Source of the DNA: Corallococcus macrosporus DSM 14697
GTDB lineage: Bacteria > Myxococcota > Myxococcia > Myxococcales > Myxococcaceae
Assembly: GCF_002305895.1 (NCBI RefSeq)
Contig: NZ_CP022203.1
Coordinates: 8,760,001-8,824,000 of the forward strand
Direction of reading: 5' to 3'
DNA length: 64,000 bases
In this document: positions 44,398 to 53,346 of the stretch, piece after piece
How the letters are laid out: the number at the start of each line of letters is the position of its first letter
Position numbering within the stretch: the stretch's first letter is position 1
Made by a program: the position numbers and the translations under genes
Notes under the pieces: model-generated
The model's input: the letters and a program-made list of their open reading frames with translations, nothing else
Told to the model about the DNA's origin: nothing
Databases searched by the model: none

Positions 44398-45360
44398 GTG
44401 ACAGGACGGTGGCCGGTGCTCGAAGCCCTCTGGGAGAGGCGTGCCCTGCTCGTGTCGGGCAAGGGAGGCGTGGGGAAGACGACGCTGGCGGCGGCGCTGG
44501 CCGTGGCGGCGGCGCGCTCGGGCCGCACCGTGCTGCTGGCGGAGCTGGCGCCGGAGGAGGAGGGGCCCTCGCCGCTGGCGAGGCGGGTGGGCGCGCGTGA
44601 GGCGGGGCCCCGGGTGACGCGGGTGCGCCCCGGGCTCCACTTCGTGCGGCTGTCCGCGGCGGAGGGACACCGGCGCTTCCTGGAGCGCGCCCTGCCCGCG
44701 AGGTGGCTGGCCGACGCGGCGCTGCGCACCCGCGCCCTGCGCCGCTTCCTGGAGGCCGGGCCGGCGCTGCGGGAGATGGGGCTGATGTACCAGATGCTGG
44801 CCCTGCTCCGGCTCACCCGGCCGGATGGGCGCTTCGTCCACCCGCTGGCCGTCGTGGACCTGCCCGCCACGGGCCACGCGCTGGCGTTGGCCGCCCTGCC
44901 CCAGCGGGTGCTGTCGCTGATGCCCGGCGGGCCCATTGGGCGGGATGTCCGCGAGGGGCTCGACTTCCTTCAGGACCCGGCGCGCACGGCGGTGGTGCTC
45001 ACCAGCCTGCCCGAGCCGCTTCCCGTCAGCGAGGCGCTCACCGTGGCCGCCGAGCTGCGCCGGCTGGAGCTGCCCTTGTCGGTGGCCGTGCTCAACCGGA
45101 TGCCGGAGGACCCCTTCACGCCGGAGTCACGCGCCGCGCTGCGCCGGCTGCTCGCCGCGCATGGGCCGCATCAAGGGAGCCACGCGCTGGCGCGAATCGA
45201 GCGGGCCCGGGCCGCCTCCGCGCGGCTGTCGCGGGCGCTGCGCGCGCCGCTGCTCACCCTGCCGGAGCTGCCTGTCACGGGCCCCGCGCTGGTGGATGCG
45301 CTCGCGGCGGGCTTCGCGCCGCGCGCCGAGGAGGCACTGCCGCGAGAGGCGCTGCCGTGA
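44398..45360 (+). CDS. Get3/ArsA-family ATPase, first of a coupled pair
   Basis: About 320 residues, P-loop SGKGGVGKTT with the intradimer signature lysine of the deviant Walker A family. Where Get3 and ArsA have the switch I DPAH motif, this has AELAPEEEG, so that switch is lost; later VVDLPATGHALAL replaces DTAPTGHTLR. It ends with a LPLSVAVLNRMPEDPFTPE strand typical of the family. Start uncertain: GTG at 44398 used, GTG at 44416 equally possible. The TGA overlaps the GTG of the next ATPase. Non-identical neighbours of this kind suggest a heterodimer, as known for the mycobacterial Rv3679/Rv3680 pair. Confidence 0.8.
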   Translation: MTGRWPVLEALWERRALLVSGKGGVGKTTLAAALAVAAARSGRTVLLAELAPEEEGPSPLARRVGAREAGPRVTRVRPGLHFVRLSAAEGHRRFLERALPARWLADAALRTRALRRFLEAGPALREMGLMYQMLALLRLTRPDGRFVHPLAVVDLPATGHALALAALPQRVLSLMPGGPIGRDVREGLDFLQDPARTAVVLTSLPEPLPVSEALTVAAELRRLELPLSVAVLNRMPEDPFTPESRAALRRLLAAHGPHQGSHALARIERARAASARLSRALRAPLLTLPELPVTGPALVDALAAGFAPRAEEALPREALP

Positions 45361-46481
45361 GCGCGGGCGACCTGCGGCGGCTGCTCGACGACAAGCGAAT
45401 CATCGTCCTGTGTGGCGCGGGCGGCGTGGGCAAGACGACGACGGCGGCGGCCCTGGGCGTGGCCGCCGCGCGCGCGGGGCGCCGGGTGCTGGTGCTCACC
45501 ATCGACCCGGCGCGCAGGCTCGCGGAGACCATGGGCCTCCAGGAGAGTGGCCCCGAGCCCACCGCCATTCCCCCCGAGCGCCTCTTCGCAGACGGCCCCC
45601 AGGGCCCCGGCCAGCTCGACGTGTGGATGCTGGACCCACGCGCCATCTTCGAGCGGATGGTGCACCGGCTCGCGCCCTCGCCCGACGCGGCGCGCGCCAT
45701 CGTCGAGCACCGCCTCTACCGCTTCCTCTCCGAGCTGGTGGCGGGCGTGCAGGAGTACGCCGCCGCGGAGGCCCTGGACGACTTCCTCGCGGAGGGCCGC
45801 TACGAGCTCATCCTGCTGGACACGCCCCCCAGCCGGCACGCGCTGGACTTCCTGGACGCGCCCGGCCGGCTGGCGCGCTTCCTGGATGAGCGCATCGTGT
45901 CGCTGTTCACCCCGGAGCGGCGCACGCGCGGCGGGCGGCTGTGGCAGGGCGCGCAGGTGGTGGTGGACCGCGTCCTCGCGGGCATCTTCGGCGCCCGCTT
46001 CACCCAGGAGATGCGCGGCTTCATCGGCGCCTTCGGTGGCCTCTTCTCCGGCATGCGGCTGCACACGGAGCGGCTGCGTCACCGGCTGGCCTCACCCGAC
46101 GCGGCCTTCCTGCTGGTGACCTCTCCCGAGCCCGCCTCCCTGCGCGAGGCCACCTGGTTTCGCGAGACGCTGGCCCGGCGCGGCCTGCCCTTCGCCGGCT
46201 ACGTGCTGAACCGGAGCTGGGCCCATGACGACGTGCTCGCGGCCCCGGAGGCCCTGCTGGAGCACACGGGGGGAGACCGCCACGCGGAGCACGCCGTGGC
46301 GGCCCTGTCCCGCCTGGCCGCCCTGGAGCAGGAGCGCGCCAACGCCCACCGCGCCCTGCTCCACCGCCTCGCCCAGCACCTCCCCACCGGGACGCTCGCG
46401 GTGGCCGTGCCGGACGCGGGCGCGGAGCTGGAGGAGTTCAGCGGCCTGGTGCGCCTGGGAGACGCGCTGGCCGCGGGCTGA
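45357..46481 (+). CDS. Get3/ArsA-family ATPase, second of a coupled pair
   Basis: A 374-residue ATPase with P-loop CGAGGVGKTTTAAALG: the signature lysine before the second glycine is Ala, the reverse of its partner. The switch I motif is present as TIDPARRLAETMG, and switch II as LLDTPPSRHALDFLDAP. A helical insert (RFLDERIVSLFTPERR...GFIGAFGGLFSGM) corresponds to the client-binding domain region. GTG start in a GTGA overlap with the first ATPase. The complementary loss of one motif in each subunit is strong indirect evidence of an obligate heterodimer. Client unknown; tail-anchored proteins or small molecules are guesses. Confidence 0.82.
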   Translation: MSAGDLRRLLDDKRIIVLCGAGGVGKTTTAAALGVAAARAGRRVLVLTIDPARRLAETMGLQESGPEPTAIPPERLFADGPQGPGQLDVWMLDPRAIFERMVHRLAPSPDAARAIVEHRLYRFLSELVAGVQEYAAAEALDDFLAEGRYELILLDTPPSRHALDFLDAPGRLARFLDERIVSLFTPERRTRGGRLWQGAQVVVDRVLAGIFGARFTQEMRGFIGAFGGLFSGMRLHTERLRHRLASPDAAFLLVTSPEPASLREATWFRETLARRGLPFAGYVLNRSWAHDDVLAAPEALLEHTGGDRHAEHAVAALSRLAALEQERANAHRALLHRLAQHLPTGTLAVAVPDAGAELEEFSGLVRLGDALAAG

Positions 46482-46591
46482 CGGGCGCCGGGACGGGGCG
46501 GCCACCCGCTCGCCTGGACGCCCGCACCTTGGTGGCGCGCGGCCTCGACACCAGCGTTGCAGTTTGAACCCGACTTCGCCCGAGGACAGTC

Positions 46592-47701
46592 ATGGCCCAC
46601 AGAAGCACGGACAACGGCAGGGACGAAACCCACGGCGCGCGGCGCACGCTCCCCTCCGAGCCCACCGCCCACCGCGAGGCGGACGTGGCGCCACCCGGCT
46701 CGCGCGAGCGCGCCGAGTCCGACCTCACGGGCTGGAACCCCGCCCGCGACGAGGCAGCCTCCACCCGGCAGGGCCGCTACCACCGCGCGGCCACCATGCG
46801 CATGGCCCAGCCGCGCACCCAGGTGGACGACGGACCTCGGCAGGACGGGTACGGCGCGCCTCCGGAGGGCAGCGGCCCCTACGGCCTGGATGACCGGGAC
46901 AGCCACTACGCCACCGGGTGGGGGCCCCGGCACGACACCGGTGAACAGGACGTCGAGCTGTCCCGCCAACGCGCCGACTACCGCCCCTGGGACCGCTCCG
47001 GCTACGGCGGCGACGAGCCGCCGCGCACCGTGGCGCCTCAAGCGGAGTCCCGCGACGCGCGCGCCCGCGCCTCGCACGGGGAGGAGCGCCATGGCGACGC
47101 GCGCCCGCGCTACCGGATGGAGCGGAGCCCGTCCGACGCCGCGTCCCTCCACGCCCACCGGAGCGCCGGCCCGGGCCGCGACGAGGCGAGCACGCCGTAC
47201 CGCCGGGACACGCGCGCGGAGGACCGCGGCCGCCGCGGACGCTGGCAGCACGAGCCGCTCACCGCCCGCGAGGTGATGACGCGCAACGTGCGCACGGCGC
47301 GCCCGGAGAGCCCCCTGCGGGAGGTGGCGCAAATCATGAAGGACGAGTCCTGCGGCGCCGTCCCCATCGTCGACGAGCGGGGCCGGCTGGTGGGCATCGT
47401 CACCGACCGCGACCTGGTGGTCCGCGCCTTCACCGGGGGCCGCTCGCCCGACCAGCTCCGCGTGTCCGACGTGATGACGGACGACGTGGAGGCCGTCACG
47501 CAGGACGACACGCTCCATGACGTCATCGGGTTGATGGGGCGCCGCCAGCTCCGCCGCATCCCCGTGGTGGAGCGCGACGACTGCATCGTCGGCATCATCT
47601 CGCTGGGCGACATCGCGCTGCGCGCCGACCACGACGAGGCGCTGCAGCAGGCCCTGGAGCGCATCTCCTCGAAGCGCTCCTTCTGGAGCCGGCTCGGCTG
47701 A
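46592..47701 (+). CDS. CBS-domain protein with long disordered N-terminus
   Basis: A 369-residue protein. Residues 1-225 are hydrophilic and low in hydrophobics (Arg, Asp, Gly, Pro, His rich), likely disordered. The C-terminal 140 residues hold two CBS motifs: LTAREVMTRNVRTARPESPL...GAVPIVDERGRLVGIVTDRD and VSDVMTDDVEAVTQDDTLHD...RIPVVERDDCIVGIISLGD. Such Bateman modules bind adenine nucleotides to sense energy state. GAGGACAG precedes the ATG. The CBS part is full length; the extension is not typical of the family. Confidence 0.88.
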   Translation: MAHRSTDNGRDETHGARRTLPSEPTAHREADVAPPGSRERAESDLTGWNPARDEAASTRQGRYHRAATMRMAQPRTQVDDGPRQDGYGAPPEGSGPYGLDDRDSHYATGWGPRHDTGEQDVELSRQRADYRPWDRSGYGGDEPPRTVAPQAESRDARARASHGEERHGDARPRYRMERSPSDAASLHAHRSAGPGRDEASTPYRRDTRAEDRGRRGRWQHEPLTAREVMTRNVRTARPESPLREVAQIMKDESCGAVPIVDERGRLVGIVTDRDLVVRAFTGGRSPDQLRVSDVMTDDVEAVTQDDTLHDVIGLMGRRQLRRIPVVERDDCIVGIISLGDIALRADHDEALQQALERISSKRSFWSRLG

Positions 47702-47729
47702 AGAGAGGCGCTGCCGCTGCCTTCCGGGA

Positions 47730-47757
47730 CGGGCGGGCCCTGCGGCGGGCCCACCCG
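47730..47757. terminator. GC-rich hairpin between convergent CBS and Rieske genes
   Basis: CGGGCGGGCCC-N6-GGGCCCACCCG, 10 pairs and one mismatch, in the 72-bp gap between two convergent stops. Works in both directions but lacks a T-run, so Rho or RNA stabilisation may also be involved. Confidence 0.55.
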
Positions 47758-47773
47758 CTCCGGGCGTGCCGGG

Positions 47774-48592
47774 CTACGCCACCCCGGTGAGGACCACGGA
47801 GTCGCCCGTCTCGGACACGGTGAACTTCTTGAGGGGGATGGTGGCCGGGCCCTGCGTCACCGCGCCGTCCTTCGTGAAGATGGACGCGTGGCAGGCGCAG
47901 AACAGGTCCGCCTCCTGCTCGCGGTAGTTCACCTCACAGAAGGCGTGGGTGCACACCGAGTCCACCGCCGACAGCGAGCCGTCCTGCAAGCGGAACACGA
48001 AGATGCGCTTGCCGTAGCCGGACGGCACGCCCGTCACCGAGCCGCCCAGGCCGCGAAGCTGGGGGAAATCGCTGAACGGCAGTACCACCTGCCCGTCCAC
48101 CGCGGGCGGGAAGTCGCTCTGGCCCGCGCGCAGGTTGATGCGCACCACACCGGTGTTCGGGTTGTACTCGGCCGCGAAGGTCTGCAGCGGCACGGTGGCC
48201 GGCCGCTGGAGCACCGAGCCATCCGTGGCGCTGAAGCGCGACAGGTGGCAGGGGCAGATGACGTCCTTGCCGTCGAAGCCCAGCGGGCAGCCGACGTGCG
48301 TGCAGAGGGACGACAGCACGGAGAAGTCGTCCGGCGCGCCGTCATCCTTGGAGTGCACCACCAGCAGCGGCACCTGCTCACCCGGGACGCGCACCGTCAG
48401 CGCGCCGCCCACGGGCTCCAAATCCGGATAGCGCGACACCAGGATGTCCACCGTTCCCGCGTCGCTGGCGGTGACGTCCGTCACCGGAGCGGGGTTGATG
48501 TCCGGCGCGCAGCCCGGCAGCGTCGTGGCCGCCGCGCTCGCCGCGCCTGTTCCCAGAATGCCCTTGAGGAATCCTCGTCGCGTCGAACTCAC
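47774..48592 (-). CDS. tandem double-Rieske [2Fe-2S] Tat lipoprotein
   Basis: A 272-residue exported iron-sulfur protein. Tat motif STRRGFLK then a lipobox TTLPGC (Cys28). Rieske domain 1: CTHVGCPLG (Cys97, His99, Cys102) and CPCHLSRF (Cys113, Cys115, His116). Domain 2: CTHAFCEV (Cys214, His216, Cys219) and CACHASIF (Cys232, Cys234, His235). Each has the CxH...CxxH ligands and an extra Cys pair for the stabilising disulfide, so both clusters should be real. The GTG start overlaps the stop of the YceI gene (GTGA). Two Rieske centres in one chain are unusual and imply electron relay at the periplasmic face. Confidence 0.9.
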   Translation of the reverse strand: MSSTRRGFLKGILGTGAASAAATTLPGCAPDINPAPVTDVTASDAGTVDILVSRYPDLEPVGGALTVRVPGEQVPLLVVHSKDDGAPDDFSVLSSLCTHVGCPLGFDGKDVICPCHLSRFSATDGSVLQRPATVPLQTFAAEYNPNTGVVRINLRAGQSDFPPAVDGQVVLPFSDFPQLRGLGGSVTGVPSGYGKRIFVFRLQDGSLSAVDSVCTHAFCEVNYREQEADLFCACHASIFTKDGAVTQGPATIPLKKFTVSETGDSVVLTGVA

Positions 48593-49167
48593 GTCCCCTC
48601 CACCTCGAACACCAGCTTGGGCTCCAGCACCAGGAGGTCATCCACCTTCACCATCATCAGCGAGGGGCGCTCGACGTTGTAGGCGTCCAGGCTGATGTCG
48701 AAGGTGCCCTCGGCCACCGCCTCCTTCTCCGACTTGAACTCCACCGTCATCGGAATCTCCACGGTCTTCTTCACACCGTGGAAGGTGAGCTGGCCCTTCA
48801 CCTTCACCGGCACCTTCGCCGGGAAGCTCTTGGGCGTCTTCACGCCCGTGGCCACGCCCTTGAAGTCGATGATGGGGAACTTCGCCGCGTCCGTGGTCTC
48901 CATCATGTGCGCGTCGCGGTTGGCGTTGCCGGAGTCGAAGTCCTTCACGTTGGCGCGCACCGCCACCTGGAGGGTGCCATCCGGCAGCAGGCGGGCCTTG
49001 CCGTCGCTGGGCGGCGCCTTGCCCACGACCTCGTGCAGCTTGTGCTTCAGCTTGTAGGTGAGCGAGCTGGCGTCCTTCTTGACGTTATACGTGCGGGCCT
49101 GCGACTGCGCGACTGCGGGCAGCGCGAGCACCAGGGTGGCGATCAGGGCGATTCGTCGAGCAATCAC
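48589..49167 (-). CDS. YceI-family periplasmic protein
   Basis: A 192-residue protein with signal sequence VIARRIALIATLVLALPAVAQSQA and a YceI/lipocalin-like beta barrel: TYNVKKDASSLTYKLKHKLH, NRDAHMMETTDAAKFPIIDF, TFHGVKKTVEIPM, FDISLDAYNV. YceI proteins bind isoprenoid quinones and related polyprenoids. The GTG start at 49167 is chosen because GGAGG is five bases upstream. It sits between a b561-like membrane protein and the double-Rieske protein and overlaps the latter by four bases, so quinone binding in a shared electron chain is a reasonable inference. Confidence 0.88.
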   Translation of the reverse strand: MIARRIALIATLVLALPAVAQSQARTYNVKKDASSLTYKLKHKLHEVVGKAPPSDGKARLLPDGTLQVAVRANVKDFDSGNANRDAHMMETTDAAKFPIIDFKGVATGVKTPKSFPAKVPVKVKGQLTFHGVKKTVEIPMTVEFKSEKEAVAEGTFDISLDAYNVERPSLMMVKVDDLLVLEPKLVFEVEGT

Positions 49168-49206
49168 GTCAACCTCCAGGGAAACCACTGCGAAAGGCGT
49201 TGCGCT

Positions 49207-50079
49207 TCAGAAGAACAGGGTGAACACGCCGGCGGACACGGCGCCCAGCGTCACGTAGCCGGAGATCTGGTGCGCGGTGGCCAGGTCCGTTTCGGACAGG
49301 CGGCCGAAGCGGTCCGTGGCCATGATGCCCAGGACGATTTGCGCCACCATGCCGACGGTGGCGAGCGCCATGAACATCTTGTGGACGGTGATGGTGTCCC
49401 ACTGGAACTCCTTCTCGAAGGGTTCCGGCGCCAGCAACCCCAGCAGGCCCACGGAGGCGAACAGCGCCGAGGTGCCGATGGCGAGCCCCCGGTGGAGGCC
49501 CAGCAGGTTGCGGTCATCACCGCCGCCGCGGAACGAGTCGTTGAACTGGAGCTGGCCCACCACCGTGGTGCCCACCAGGCCCGCGGCCATGGCGAAGCCC
49601 AGGCCCTGGTGCAGCTTGAGCATGGTTCGGCGCCGGCCGATGCGCTTCTCCAGGTCCGGGTCCACCTGCGCGGCGGTCGCGGCCTCGGCGGGCTCCAGCA
49701 GGTCGAAGTCCAGCGAGTCGCCTCCTTCCGCCGGCGCCTCATCGGACTTCTGGACCGTGGGCGCGTCCTCCGTGGGAGCCAGGGGCCTGGCGGGCTCCAC
49801 CTGCATCGTGGGCCGCGCGGGCTGGACCGCCGGAGCGCCGACCTGCTTCGAGTCCACCGCGGGCGCGGCCTTCTTCCGGCGGGTGGCCTTCTTTCCGGCC
49901 TTGGCCTTCGACGAGGCCCGGGTCGTCTTGCCCTTGGTGGCCTTCGTCTTCGCGGCCTTGGAGGAGGACTTCACCGCCCGGGTCTTCTTCGCGGACTCAG
50001 TCTGGCTCCGCTGGGCCCAGGCAGTGTGTGGTGCGGCAATCAACGACAGGACGACGAAGAGCGCTGCAAAGCGGGTCAT
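49207..50079 (-). CDS. b561-like four-helix membrane protein with basic periplasmic linker
   Basis: A 290-residue protein. Signal peptide MTRFAALFVVLSLIAAPHTAWA, then a Lys/Ala/Arg-rich H1-like stretch to about residue 65 and an acidic-proline linker to 130. The C-terminal 150 residues hold four hydrophobic helices, each with a His at a comparable position: MLKLHQGLGF, LGLHRGLAIG, TVHKMFMALA and ATAHQISGYV. That pattern fits a two-heme cytochrome b561-type core. GGAAAAGCC precedes the ATG. It is the first gene of a three-gene operon with YceI and the double-Rieske protein. Confidence 0.78.
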   Translation of the reverse strand: MTRFAALFVVLSLIAAPHTAWAQRSQTESAKKTRAVKSSSKAAKTKATKGKTTRASSKAKAGKKATRRKKAAPAVDSKQVGAPAVQPARPTMQVEPARPLAPTEDAPTVQKSDEAPAEGGDSLDFDLLEPAEAATAAQVDPDLEKRIGRRRTMLKLHQGLGFAMAAGLVGTTVVGQLQFNDSFRGGGDDRNLLGLHRGLAIGTSALFASVGLLGLLAPEPFEKEFQWDTITVHKMFMALATVGMVAQIVLGIMATDRFGRLSETDLATAHQISGYVTLGAVSAGVFTLFF

Positions 50080-50478
50080 CAGGCTTTTCCGTGTAGACGC
50101 AAGACAAACTGCCGCCGGGTCGGGGCCGGTCATCCGAGCTCGTGTCCTCCGCCACACCATTGCCAACCCACCTTCCCCGAGGACGTCGAGGACGCTATCG
50201 CGTCCCGGCTTTCCGGGAAACGCAGCGCGTCGAACGGTACCGCCTGAATCACGGCGGGCCCGGCATAATTTTCCGCGAACCCATGCCTGGAGAGCGCTCG
50301 CTCACCGGGGACGCGGCGGCTGACGGTAGCGTCCGGGACGTGGAAGTGGGAGGTGCCTGAAGGTCACGACTCTCTGTCGGGCAACGGCCAGGGGTGGAGC
50401 GCGCGTCCGGGCGGCGTGGCCCGGCGGCTCAATCCACGAGGTGGAGTACGGCGCCCCGAGGCGGGGCGGCCTCACGCC
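50080..50478. other. 399-bp gap upstream of the redox operon
   Basis: No frame with a ribosome site and protein-like composition. Presumably contains the promoter of the b561-YceI-Rieske operon. No operator or terminator recognised by eye. Confidence 0.45.
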
Positions 50479-50904
50479 TCACGCGGGGGTGGTGGCGGGG
50501 ACTTCGGTGCGCGGCGCGTTGCCCTGGGTCAGTTCCAGGCCGAGCGCGTGCGGATCAAAGTACGCGTAGAACCGGCGGATGCGGTCGCCGTCCCACTCGA
50601 TGATGGACACGCCCTCGTAGGCCACCGCCGCGCCGTTGTGGGCGGTGCCCTGCGTCTCCCATTCGAGCGCGACGCGGGAGCCGGCCTCAATCATGTTGCG
50701 GAAGGTGGACTCCACGCGCTGGAGGGTGCCCTTGTACTCACGCCAGAACCGCCGGGCGCCCTCCTGGCCGGAGAAGACCTGCGGCGAGGCCACGTTGCTC
50801 ACCTGGGCGTCGTCGCTGAAGAGGGAGACGATGGCCTCCAGGTCCCCTTCCTTCTCCAGCTTCGTCAGTGCCTCCACGAACCGCTGCGCTCGCTCCATCG
50901 CCAT
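50479..50904 (-). CDS. NTF2-like / SnoaL-like family protein
   Basis: A 141-residue small pocket protein (MAMERAQRFVEALTKLEKEG), with LFSDDAQVSNVASPQVFSGQ, ARRFWREYKGTL and FRNMIEAGSRVALEWETQG, then AYEGVSIIEWDGDRIRRFYAY. The order fits NTF2-like cone folds such as ketosteroid isomerases or SnoaL. Catalytic residues not assignable. GAGG precedes the ATG at 50904. Divergent from the next gene. Confidence 0.82.
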   Translation of the reverse strand: MAMERAQRFVEALTKLEKEGDLEAIVSLFSDDAQVSNVASPQVFSGQEGARRFWREYKGTLQRVESTFRNMIEAGSRVALEWETQGTAHNGAAVAYEGVSIIEWDGDRIRRFYAYFDPHALGLELTQGNAPRTEVPATTPA

Positions 50905-51057
50905 GCGCTGCCTCGCTCCTCGGGAAAGAGTCACACAGGGAAAGGGTGCGCACGCCTCGGGGGCATGGCCCCCTGGGAGGCCCGGCCCCTCGCCCTCCGG
51001 ACGGCCCGGCGGGGGACTCGCCACAGGGCCCGGTGGTAGCGTCACGGCTTTGCGGCC

Positions 51058-51849
51058 ATGACCTCCACGCATACCCGCCCCACCCCGTCCATGAGTGATT
51101 CCCCGGTGGAATCCCTGGCGCCCCTGCCAGCTGCCGCGTCGCTGACGGCGCTGCGGGAGGCGCTGGGCTCGCCCGGCGTCATCCCCGCGGAGGTGGACGC
51201 GCTCCTCGCGGCGATGGCCCAGGCCCCCGAGGGCGACGAGGCCCGGCGGGCGCGGACGGACTTCCTGCTGTCCCTGATGACGCTGCCGGGAGACGCCAGC
51301 GTCCAGACGGGGAGCGCCGGCATCACGGTGCGCACCGCGGCGGTGGAGGCCCTGCTGGAGCTGGGCTACCCGTACGCGCTGGAGGTCCCCCCGGACGCGC
51401 TGGCGTGGGCCCGGCGGGAGCGGGGGACCTCGCGCCGGGGCGCCCCCGCGTCGCGCCTCAGCCCGCCCAAGCTGGCGGTTGCCGTCACGGCCCTCTGCGC
51501 GGTGCTGCAGCTCTTCTTCGTGTTCTCCACCTATCGCAGCGCCTTGGGGAACGGGATGCTCTGGGAGGAGTTGTTGCTCGTGCTCGCCGCCGTCACCCCA
51601 GCGCTGCTGGCGACCCTCGGCGTGTGGCTGAGGGCGCGCCCGCTTCAATCCCTGGGCAGCGTGGGGCTGGGACTCCAGGGGCTGTTCTGGCTTGGGGCGC
51701 TCCTGCTGTTCGCCTGGCTGACGGAGCACAGTGACTGGCTGTGGCTGGCCCTGCCCTGGTATCTCCCCCTGATTTCCGCCTACCTCATGTGGCCTCGGAG
51801 GGAGCCGGATGAACCCGGCGCCGTCCTGCCGGAGCCCGCCCCCCCCTGA
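51058..51849 (+). CDS. predicted four-helix integral membrane protein
   Basis: A 263-residue protein. The first 135 residues are soluble and helical (SLTALREALGSPGVIPAEVD, AAVEALLELGYPYALEVP). The second half has four membrane helices: LAVAVTALCAVLQLFFVF, LLLVLAAVTPALLATLGVW, GLQGLFWLGALLLFAWL and LWLALPWYLPLISAYLMW. No transporter or enzyme motif recognised. Convergent with the next gene, 30 bp apart. Confidence 0.75.
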   Translation: MTSTHTRPTPSMSDSPVESLAPLPAAASLTALREALGSPGVIPAEVDALLAAMAQAPEGDEARRARTDFLLSLMTLPGDASVQTGSAGITVRTAAVEALLELGYPYALEVPPDALAWARRERGTSRRGAPASRLSPPKLAVAVTALCAVLQLFFVFSTYRSALGNGMLWEELLLVLAAVTPALLATLGVWLRARPLQSLGSVGLGLQGLFWLGALLLFAWLTEHSDWLWLALPWYLPLISAYLMWPRREPDEPGAVLPEPAPP

Positions 51850-51879
51850 AGCGGCTTCCCGAGGGTGAGGCCGGGGCGC

Positions 51880-53346
51880 TCAGCGTGGCAGGGCGCGGGT
51901 CCACGCCTCCCGGTTCCACCCCTCCTTCGCGTAGGTGGCTCGCGTGGCCTCGGGCAGTGCGTCCCATGCGGTGCGGGATGCCAGTTCGGCCGGCGGCTGG
52001 AAGACACCCCGGTGCTCCCGGTCCACGGCCTGCCCTGCCCGCTCCGCCGTCAGGCCCTTCATGGAAAAGCCCGCCTCGACGCTGGCCTGGCTCCCGTCGT
52101 CCGCCTTGAACTTCGCGGACACGCCGCCCCCGAGCTCGGCCTTCTTCGGGTTGAGCGCCGCGTGCACCTGGAACAGCGTGCCGACGCCCACCGCGACGCG
52201 CTGCTCGCCGTCCGAGTCCAGGCTGAGCTCCGCGAGGCCCAGCTTCAGCTTGAGCTTCACGTCCGTGTCGCCCGCGCTGTCGTGTGACACCTCGATGCCC
52301 ACGGGGCCGTTGCGCGCGGCGACGCCCACCTCCCCCTTGAGGTCCCCATGTCCCCGGGTGTCGAGCGCCGCCTTCGCGCCCCATTGGACGTGCTCGTTGC
52401 TGACGCCCACCTTGCCGTGGAGCCGCACCGTGCCCCCGGCGCGCTCTCCAGAGAGTTCCCGCTGCCGCGCGCTGACGTGCTGCAGCGTCAGGTTGAGTGA
52501 CTTCGGCTGGCCGATGCCCACCTTCCAGGCCGTCTCGTAGTCCCGCCGGGCCGGGTCCTTCCACTCGAGGCCCAGGATGGACTCGGGCAGGTGCGCGGCG
52601 CGCGGCGGTCCGAGCGCCCCGAGCTCCTGGAGGCTCTGGGCCCCATCCACCGCGCGGGCATAACGGCCAAGGTACTCGGTGTGGGCCCGGTAGAAGCCCG
52701 CCCCCACGTCGGTGGCGTGCGCGTTCACCGCGTCTCGCATCGCCTCCGGCAGCCGCCGGTCATTGACGAAGACGTCCGGGACCGCGGGGTAGCCCAGCGC
52801 GCCCACCGGGCCCGCCTCACCGTTGCGCCGTTGGAGGACGCCCTTGGACTCCGCCTGCTCCAGGAACGCGAGCCGGGCGCCCGCGTCCTGGGCCTTCACG
52901 TAGGCGCTCAGCAGGCCGTCGTGCTGCATGCGCTCCAACGTGGCCCGGTAGGTGCCCGACGGCAGGCCGCCCAGCGCGGTGTGCACCGCGCGCACGTCAT
53001 CCGCGCCGACCGTCCAGTTCTCCAGGCTCCGCGTCAGCCGCGCGCGGAGGTCCTCGAGGACGTCCGTGGGCGGCTCCTTCGTGGCGCCCGGGCGCGACCA
53101 GCCTCCCAGCACGGCCAGCTCTCCCGCCGACCGCGCGGGGCCCGCGCTGGCGGGCGTGGAGCCACCACGAGGCGTGGGCTCCGGCGTCTTCGCGGCGGAT
53201 CCGTCGAAGGCGCGCAGCTCATTGCGGTGGGGGGACACCTGCGCGCGGGGCTCCGCGGCTCGCGACGGGGAGGGAGGTCCCCCCGTCTCTGGCGTGGTGT
53301 CGATGGTGGGAAGCGAGGAACTGCCGGGTGGATCAATTCGAGACAT
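51880..53346 (-). CDS. large hypothetical protein
   Basis: A 488-residue protein starting MSRIDPPGSSSLPTIDTTPE, with a disordered Pro/Ser/Thr-rich first 100 residues, a helical middle (DLRARLTRSLENWTVGADDV, PSGTYRATLERMQHDGLLSA) and a C-terminal stretch of alternating beta strands (VRLHGKVGVSNEHVQWGAKA, VKLKLKLGLAELSLDSDGEQ) that resembles a barrel or beta solenoid. No signal peptide. GGAGCG precedes the ATG at 53346. It sits downstream of a LysM/GH19 gene with the same orientation; a shared role in wall remodelling or an exported effector is conceivable but unsupported by motifs. Confidence 0.68.
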   Translation of the reverse strand: MSRIDPPGSSSLPTIDTTPETGGPPSPSRAAEPRAQVSPHRNELRAFDGSAAKTPEPTPRGGSTPASAGPARSAGELAVLGGWSRPGATKEPPTDVLEDLRARLTRSLENWTVGADDVRAVHTALGGLPSGTYRATLERMQHDGLLSAYVKAQDAGARLAFLEQAESKGVLQRRNGEAGPVGALGYPAVPDVFVNDRRLPEAMRDAVNAHATDVGAGFYRAHTEYLGRYARAVDGAQSLQELGALGPPRAAHLPESILGLEWKDPARRDYETAWKVGIGQPKSLNLTLQHVSARQRELSGERAGGTVRLHGKVGVSNEHVQWGAKAALDTRGHGDLKGEVGVAARNGPVGIEVSHDSAGDTDVKLKLKLGLAELSLDSDGEQRVAVGVGTLFQVHAALNPKKAELGGGVSAKFKADDGSQASVEAGFSMKGLTAERAGQAVDREHRGVFQPPAELASRTAWDALPEATRATYAKEGWNREAWTRALPR

